Source: Amycolatopsis decaplanina DSM 44594
GTDB taxonomy: Bacteria; Actinomycetota; Actinomycetes; Mycobacteriales; Pseudonocardiaceae
NCBI RefSeq assembly: GCF_000342005.1
Contig: NZ_AOHO01000068.1
Coordinates: forward strand, 1-64,000
Length of the DNA stretch: 64,000 nucleotides
Direction: 5' to 3'
The notes beneath the pieces were generated by a model. The model was not told where the DNA came from, did no database searches, and saw only the letters and a program-made list of their open reading frames with translations. The translations under genes were made by a program, and so were the position numbers. Each line of letters begins with the position of its first letter. The first letter of the stretch is position 1. This document shows, one piece after another, positions 1-9,000 of the stretch.

Positions 1-3000
1 CGGACTGGCGGCTCCGGCCGCCTCGCGTAATGCGTTCTCCAGCCTCAAGAAATCGGCATCATTTTTGGACGCCGGGCGGTTTGCCTTCCGGTAGATATGC
101 AGCCGGACATCCGGCATCTCCCGCTTCTGTTCGACCGCCTCCTTGACCTGCGCCGCGAACTTTTCCTTCAGCTCCACCAGCTCGTTCTTGCTGTCTTCGG
201 ACAACGGCAGCACGGCAAACCAAGTCTCCTTCACCGCGGCCGGATACACCTTTCCCGCCCGCAACTTGCCAACAGCTTCCGGCAAGGCCGGATCTCCGGC
301 TCGGGCCTTCGGGGCCACGACCGGCTCATCAAGCGCCCCGTCCACACCAACGTCGCCGGCCCCTTCCCGCAACCACCCCTCATCGAGCTCGGAGACGTCC
401 CACGCACCACTACGAGAAGACTCACCGGCCTTCGGTGGGGCATCGTCGTTGTTGCGTGCGCTACCGGGCAAAACGGTTGTGTTCCGCGGGGAGGTCCGCA
501 GGGTGCCGAGCTTGGTGGCGAGTTCCTCGGACAGTCTCTCGGCGTCCTGTTCGGACAATCCGTTGGCCAGATACTCGGCGACCAGGTCCTTGACCGCGCC
601 GTTCAGCCTGACAGCATCCTCTACCTGCCCCGGCGCCGGTTTTTCGATCCATAAGGGCGCCTTGTAATACCGAGACACAATCTTGGTCGCCTGCTGGACA
701 TAACGCTGAACATCGTGTGCCGGCCTCTTCCCGGACAGGCCACCACCATTGGCCACCCACGCACGCGCACCCACAGCATCCGACGGAATCGACGGCCACA
801 ACGGTGCCCGTTCCACCTGTTCCTCGCCACCCAGGACACCATGCCGGCGACGCCACCCCACCGGGCCGATCAGACTGAACGCCTTCGTATCAGCGAGGCG
901 GTCAGCGGCCTCATTGTTCTCGGCCGCCCCGGTATCGAGAGAATCTTGTAGTCGCCAGGCGACCATGTCGACCGCTGCCTCGTACCGGCCCCGGTGCAAA
1001 TCATGGATCCACGGGGCGGTCCCGTCGAACCGCAGTGGCTCGTGGTGGTACCTGTTCATCAGCTCGCGAGCCCGCGTGACGACCCTGTCCCTGTCCGCGC
1101 GGTCCAGCCCTTCCAACCCGTCGCGCGCTGTCGACAGTTGGGAAGACCACAACCACCCCGAATCGGCTTCGTCGTGGACGGCCGGGCCATACAACCCACC
1201 CGCAGTGCGCTGCCCCTCCACCCACACCCGCACCGTCGCCATCCGCGGGTCTCCCGTCGGCACCACCAACGACTCGATATCTACCCGTGCCAGCAAATCT
1301 CTGACCAACACCGCCAGCACGTCCTCCGGGTACTGCTCCAACCGATCCCGCACCGCCCTCTCCACCTGCGACCTCAGTGCCTCCGCACCAGTACCGAGAT
1401 GCCCCTCCGCGACCAACAGCTCTGCCCGCATCCGCGGCAACGACTCTGGCGGAGCCACCGCCGCGGCATCGACAAAACCGAATGCCATCAGGCGGACGAC
1501 GGTATTGTCGGGGTCCGTCAACATGGCGGACTCGATCAGCTGCCCCTCCCACTCCGCCCGGGCGACCCCCCTCAATGCCTCCACGACCCAGCGATCGATC
1601 AACCCATCCGACATCGCCGCCACGTCACCGTCGCTGTAGCGGTAATCCCCCTGCGGAGTCCTCTCATCCGCGATGTCGTCGAACCACGCCTGAACCCACT
1701 CCACAGGTGCTGGGTCCAGCTCCAGCTGCTGCCAGACCATGTCCAGCAACTCCGCCGGAAGGTTCCGCAAAGGCGTGCCGGTCCTCCACCACTGCGCGAT
1801 CGCACGCCGCACCAGAAATTCCCTCAACGTCTGCGGCTCCGACTCATCCACCGCAGGTCGCCACCCCACCACGTCCTGCGGAACACCAGATGCGGAGTCC
1901 GGACCGCCGGCACGCGCCGCACTACCAGAGGACTCACCTGCCTTCGGCGGCGCAACATCGTCCTGCGCCCGACCCGGCAAAGCGGGCATACCCCCACGAC
2001 CCGGCGACCTCAGCGGCTGCCCTGGAGCGGACGCGGGTCCCGGAGAGGCCGGCAACGTGCCGAGCTTGGTGGCGAGTTCTTCGGACAGCTTCTCGGCGTC
2101 CTTTTCGGACAGTCCGTGGGCCAGATATCTGGCGACAACGTCCTTGACCGCGTCGTACACCCTGGCAGCTTCCGCTTGTTCGCGAGATGGTTCTTCGCTC
2201 CTGCCGGGCACCTGGTGATGCAGAGACACAATTCTTGTGGCCTGCTCGATAGAGCGCTGAGCCTCCTGCTCGGGCCTCTTCTCGAACGCCTGCGGGGAGA
2301 GGCCACCATCGTTGTTGTGGACCCACGCCAGCGCACCCTCACGATCCGACGGAATCGACGGCCACAACGGCTCCCATTCGCCGCTCAGGACACCACTCCA
2401 GCGAAGCCACCCCACCTCGGGGGCCATAAATTTTGCCAGGTAATCGGCGGAGTCCTCAGCGTCCTCGACGTCCCCGGTGTCATTGAGAAAGGTGTGTAGT
2501 TCCCCGGCGACCAATTCGACCGCTGCCTCGTACCGGCCCCGGTACAACTGGTGGATCAGCGGCGCGGGCCCGTCGAACCGCCGCGGCTCGTAGTTGTACT
2601 GGTTCACCAGCTCGCGAGCCCGCGTGAAGACCCAGTCCCTGTCCGCGCGGTCCAGCCCTTCCAACCCGTCACGCGCTTCCTGCAGATCGAGATCCGTCAG
2701 CCACTCCGGATTCTTGGGGTAGTCGTAGGCGATCGGGCCGTACAACCCACCCGGGGGGCGCTGCCCCTCCACCGACACTCGCGCCGTCGCGAACCGTGAG
2801 TCTCCCGCCGGCACCACAAGCGACCCGATAGCCACCCGTGCCAGCAAATCCTCGACCGACACCTCCGGCGCATCGTCCGGGTACTCCCCTAACCGGTCCC
2901 GCACCAACCGCGCCACCCGCGACCTCAGCGCCTCCGCACCAACACCGGGGTCCCCCTCCGCTACAAAAAACTCTGCCCGCATCCGCGGCAACGACTCCGG

Positions 3001-6000
3001 CCGGGCCCGCACCACAGCATCGACAAAACCGAATGCCATCAGGCGGACGACGGTATTGTCGGAGTCCGTCAACCTGCCGTACTCGTCCAGCAACCCTTTC
3101 CACTCCGCCCTGGCAACCCCCCTCGATGCCTCCACGAACCCCTCATCGACCAACCCATCCGACATCGCCGCCACGTCACCGTCGCTGTAGCGGTAATCCC
3201 CCTGCGGAGTCCTCTCATCCGCGATGTCGTCGAACCACGCCTGAACCCACTCCACAGGTGCTGGGTCCAGCTTCAGCTGCTGCCAGACCATGTCCAGCAA
3301 CTCCGCCGGAAGATCGCGCAAAGGCGTCTCGGTCCTCCACCACTGCTCGATCGCACGCCGCACCAGAAATTCCCTCAACGTCTGCGGCTCCGACTCATCC
3401 ATCGCAGGTCGCCACCCCACCACCTCCCGCGGAACACCAGAAGCGGAGTCCGGACCGCTGACACGCGCCGCACCGTCACCCGAGGAGGACTCACCTGTCA
3501 CCGGCAGGGCGGCCTGATCGTCCTGCGCCCCGCCCCGCGTGGCGGGTGTGTTGTGCGGGGAGGTCCGCGACGTGCCGAGTGCGAGGGAGAGTTCCTCGGA
3601 CAGCTTCTCGGCGTCCTGTTCGGACAGTCCGTTGGCGAGGTATCCCGCGACGAGGTATTTGACCTCGATGTTCTCCCTGACAGCGTCCGCTTGTTCGGGG
3701 GCCGGGTTTTCGATCCAGACGGGCACCCGGTGATAGCGGGACACAATCCTCGTGGCCTGCTCGATATAAGGCTCAACATCCCGCGCAGGCCTCTTCCCGA
3801 ACACCCGCTGGGGCAGGTCACCGCCTTTGGCCACCCACTCCAGCGCTTCCTCGCGGTCCGTCGGAATCGACCACGACAGCTTCGTCTGGGTCGGCTTCGT
3901 CTGGGTCGGCTTCGTCTGGGTTGGTGTCGGGTCGGTGCGAGTGGTGGCTTCCTGGTCGAAGGTGTCGTGCAGGCCCGCGGCGGTGTGGTCGAGCAAGGTT
4001 CGCCAGTCGTGCCCTGCGCTACCTGTCGGGATCGTGTAGTCGGCGTAGAAATCGGTGAGGAAGTCCTCGTTGAGCCGGGCGGTGACCGAGGCGGGTATGA
4101 CCAGATCGGGGTGGGCGGCGCGCCACGTGCCGATTTGGTCGTTGAAGGTCCGCTGCGCGGCGGTGAGCGCCTCGACCAAGCCCGGGTCGGTCTGGTGTTC
4201 GTCAGGCGGCGGGGTTTCGGGTTCGTCGCCCAATGTCGTGGGGCGGTTTCCCGGGCTGGTGGGCGGGGCATTGGGCTGGGCGGTGTGCTGGTCGATGGTG
4301 GGATGCCCGGAATTGGCCTGGATTCCTCCGACCAGATCGCGCAGACCCTGCTGGGCGGCGGTGATGGCAAGCGCGTCCCCAGAGGTGACAGCGTCGGTGT
4401 AGTGGGTGATCGCCAGCTGCACGTCGGGGTTCTGTGACAGCTGGAACAACTCGTCCTTGGGTGAGGAGTAGTACACAACTTCACCGCCGCCGCCGGAGCG
4501 ACCGGCCCGGTTCTGGGCCTGGATGTCGATGTCGCGGGAGATCTCCGAGTGCGCGGTGATCCGCACCACCAGATCCCCGGCGTCTTTGGCTTCTTTCGTG
4601 GTGGTGATGTCGACCCCGCGGGCGCCCTGCATGTTGATCACCAGGACCTTGCCCTGCGCGCCGGCGGCGTCGATGACCCGCTTGAACTCGTCGTCGAAAT
4701 CGACGTCCTTCTCCAGCTGCCATTTCGCGTCGATCGCCTCGTGGGTCACACCGAGCTCGGTCAGCATGTCCGACACCATCGCCACTTGATCGTTACGGGT
4801 CGCGAGGATCAGCTGCGGTTGGCGGGTGCCCTCGGGGCCCTGCATCGCGTGGACGTCCTCAGCCAGCTGCCGCAGCTTCGTGGCCTCGTCGGCAGCGACC
4901 ACGTCATCGGCGATCTTCAACCGCGGCTCGTAATACCGCGAAACATCCTGCACCTGCGACGACATCCCCTGCTCGGCGAACTTCGCCCCGTGCCCGTTCG
5001 CCGTCCCCGACGCCCCCGTCTTCTGCCCGTACTCCTTCTTCCCCAGCAACTCGTGCGCCGTCACGACCTTGTTCCCCGCGGAATCACTGCGGATCTCCAG
5101 ACCGTGCTTGAACTCCACGGCCTGAGCCAGTCCACCGTTCCACCGGCTCTCCGAACTCGTCGCCGGGTTGAACATCACGTTGTGTGTCGTCTGGTCGATG
5201 ATGAAGATCTTGCCGTCGTGCACTACGTAGTGCACGTTCTCCTTGTATTCCCAGCGAGCGGCGGCGGCCATGTTCACCCGGGTCACTTCGTCATCCGACA
5301 ACGTCCGCCCCAGCAGCAGTTCCACCTTCTCCTGGCCAGGGCCCGTCAGCCGGGCCTGGCCACCCGCCTGCCCGTCCCGGCGCCCGAAATCGGCCTCGGT
5401 CAACCAGCCACTGCCCATCGCGTCCCGCACCAGATCATGCGCCGTCCGCACCTGTTCCAGCACCTCCGGCGACGCCACGCCCTGCACCCCCTCGCTCAGA
5501 ATGTATTGCGCGTTCGAATACACCAGCGCCTCGTCGATTTCGTCGATACTCACCGTCAACAGCACCGGATCGTCCTTCGCCTGCTGCCCCGGCAACGTGT
5601 CGTGCCGCAGATAGGTGAACCCGACATCCTCCGCGGTACCCAGATACACCGTGGGCCGGCCCTCCCGCGGCCCCGGCGGCGGATCGTCCTGGTTCAGCCG
5701 GTGCACATCCACCCCCAGCCGCTGCAGCAAGTCCACGTAAACCGGCAACTCCCGGTCCGCCAGAATTCCCCGGGTCGTGGTCACCTGCACCCCGTCCACC
5801 CCCGGCCGCATCGCGTTCACCGCCGCATGGGCGAAGAACAGCCAGGACTTCCCCTCCCCCGCGGCCATGTTCACCACCCGGCCCTCACCGAAAGTGTGCA
5901 CCGCCGACACCTGCGTCCACCGCAACGCGATCCCCTTGTTCCGCCGGATCAGCTCGAACACCGCCGCGAACGCGTCCGCCTCCGGCCCCCGCCCATACAG

Positions 6001-9000
6001 CTCCTTCAGCTCCGCCTCCGACAATTCGGTCAGCCGGCGGTGCCGTGGAACCTCCGGCCCAGACCGAGCCGCGATGTCCCACAATGTCCGCGCCGCCTCC
6101 GACGCCTTGTTCGCGCTCGCCAGCCAGCCCTCGTACGCCACCGCGTCCGTCGTGTGCTGCACCCATCCACCGTCACCATCCGGAACGAACACCCGCGGCT
6201 TGCTCAGCCAGTTACCCTCGGCGTCCTTCAATTGCCGGTACGCCACCACCTTCTCCGCGCCGCCATGGTGATCGATCACGCGCTCGCTCTCCGGCGGCAA
6301 CATCACCCTCGACCCGTCGGCGAGGGTCATCACACCGGCCTCGAGAACTTCGGCCTCGGTCATCTTCTGCGCCCGGACCTCCCCGGCCCGCGAACGCGGC
6401 GGCGACCACTGGCCGTCAAGACCCCGGTCGACACTGATCCCTTCCCCCAGCTCCACAAACCGAGCCTCACCACCCGCGTCGAACACCGCCCGCGCACCCT
6501 TCGGCACCACCACCGGTCCATCACCGCTCTGGACCACCCCCGCACCCTCTGCCCCGTACCAGCCGTCCTCACCCCGCACCCAAGACGTCCCCAACCCCGA
6601 CAACCGCTCCGACCACACCACCGTTCCCGCCGGACCTGCCACCACGGTCGGCCGGGTCGGGTCCGGCTGCGGCGGCATCTCCCGTGCGTCGCCCGCGGTG
6701 TCCCGGAGCGCGTCCTCGATCCTCGCGAGATCCGTCGCGTCCAGGCGAGTGCTCCGCCCCTCTGCCGCACCGCCGAGCCTCGCAGGCTCCGACGTCCGCT
6801 CCTCCACCCCGACGAACCGCAACAGTTTCCCCACCGCCGCGTCGGTGTCCCCGGCCCGCCACGACAGCTGCCCACGCTCCGCCCTGGTGCCCACCTCGAC
6901 CGGTACCGGCCGCGACCCGTCCCGCTCCCATCCCGCACGAGGTGGCGCCTCCGACGTCCGCGCGTCGAGCACCACATGCAGCTGATCCCCGCCAGGCAAC
7001 CGATACCGGCCGTTGACCCGCTCGTCCAGCACCCGCTGCATGTCGCGTGCCAAGGCCCGGCGCACACCCGCGTCCACCCCACCCGGCTTCGACACCAGCT
7101 CCACCGGCACCGACAGCTCCCGCACCCATTGGCCCGGCGCCACCTCGCCCCGCCGCATATCGAACCGCAGCTGCGAAATCCCGGCCTCTTTGTCCGACGA
7201 CGTCGAGAGGTCCCGCTGCTCGCCACGATGCCGCGTCGGCGGAACCGACTCCCGCACCGCGCCCCAGTCCGCGGCTGTCACGAACTCCGTCACCGGACCG
7301 TCCGGACGTCCGTCCTGAGTGGACCTGCTCAACTGCTCCGGCCGCGCCGATCCCAGCTGTGCCGCCACAAGCGCCGCTTGCGCGTCCCCGAGGTCCACGC
7401 TTGACTCCGGACGCGGCCGGTCGTCACCGGACTTACCACCGGGCCTGCTCTCCGGCGCGCTCACCACATGCGGCAGCTCACCCGGCGCCCGCAACCCGCG
7501 CCGATCCGCGACCGATTCCGCACCGGACCGGACATTCTCACCCGACGACCTCCCCGGCTGCGGCCCATCACCCTTCGCCGGGGGCGCCGTCTCCGTCCGG
7601 GTGGGCTGCGGCCCATCGCCGCCACCCTTCGGCGGCTGCGCCGCGGGACCGGCCTCTGTCCGGGCGGGCTGACTCCCACCTGCAGAAGGCTCGCCACGCA
7701 GGAACTGCTGTGCCGCCGACCCGCTCCGGCCGTCGGCATCACGCCCCGCCGTCCGGTCCGCTCCAGGCACGTCCGGACGGGCCACCTGGGCGGCATCCGC
7801 ACGACCGGCCTGACCTGACCCCGGCTGACCCGACGCGGGCTGACCCGACGCCGGCTGACCGGAGGCAGCCGACGGCCGGCCGTGGTCGACCACGACGGGC
7901 TGACCGGGATCGGGCCGCACGCGATCGTCCACCTTGTCGGAAGCCGGGCGGTCCGCTGTGGGCTGGCCCTTGAGAGCGTCGGTGTCCTCGGCCTTCGGTG
8001 TGCCCGGCTGGGCCTGGGCATCGGCCTTCGGTGCCGTCGGTTGCGGCGAACCCTCGGCCTTCGGTGCACCCGGCTGGGCCTGGGCATCGGCCTTCGGCGC
8101 GGACGGCTGGTTCGTGCCCTCGGCCGGGCGCCCCACCTGCGGTTGTCCCTCGGAAGAACCGGTCTCCCCGGCCTTCGCAGTGCCCGGCTGCGCCGGGCCA
8201 CCGGCCGTAGTCGCGGGCGCCTGGTTCGGCGCGGACTGCCCGGCCGCGGCGGGGCGTCCGTTCTCGCCCGCGCCAGGCTGACCGGCGGTTCCCGTTCCCG
8301 GTTGTGCCTGCCCACCGGCCGTGGTCGCGGGCGGCTGGCTCGCCGCAGGCTGGCCCGCCTGGTTCTGTGCCCCGGTAACCGGCTGTGCCGGACCGCCGGC
8401 GGTGGTGGCGGATGGCTGGCTCGTCGCAGGCTGGCCCACGGTGGCCTTCTCGCCCGCACCCACCGGACCCTGCGTACCCGTAGTCGGCTGCGCCGATGTC
8501 CCGGTGCCCTGCTGCACGGGTCCACCGGACGTGCCCGCACTCGGCTGACCCGACGTTCCTGTGCCCGGCTGCGCCGGACCGCCTGCAGTAGTAGCGGGCG
8601 GCTGAACCGACGAAGGCTGGGAGGGCGTCGCGGTAGTGGCCGGGGCCTGGGCACCGGCGGTGACCGATTGTCCGTTCGTGTTCGACGTCGGTTTGCCTGC
8701 CGCCTCCGGCGCGGGCTGCGCCGCTGTGGACACCTGCTGGCCGCCGGTGGTGGCCGGGCGAGCATCGCCACCCGCCGACACCTGACCGTTGCCCGTACCC
8801 GCGGCCGGTTGCGCCGTGCCGGTTCCCGACACCTGGCCACCGGTCGTCCCCGTCGCCGGCTGCGCCGAACTGGAAGACATCGGGCCACCGGTGGTCGAGG
8901 AAGCCGGACTGCCCACCGTGCCAGTCACCGGCTGCCCCGACGAAACCACCCCACCGGCCGTGTCACCGGCAAGCGGGGCGGTAGTGGTGGGGCTGGTGGT

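Noticed and set aside
4549..7404. 951-codon plus-strand frame
   Set aside because: It is Arg/His/Pro-rich and lies opposite the SecA-like part of the giant gene, whose motifs are clear on the minus strand.
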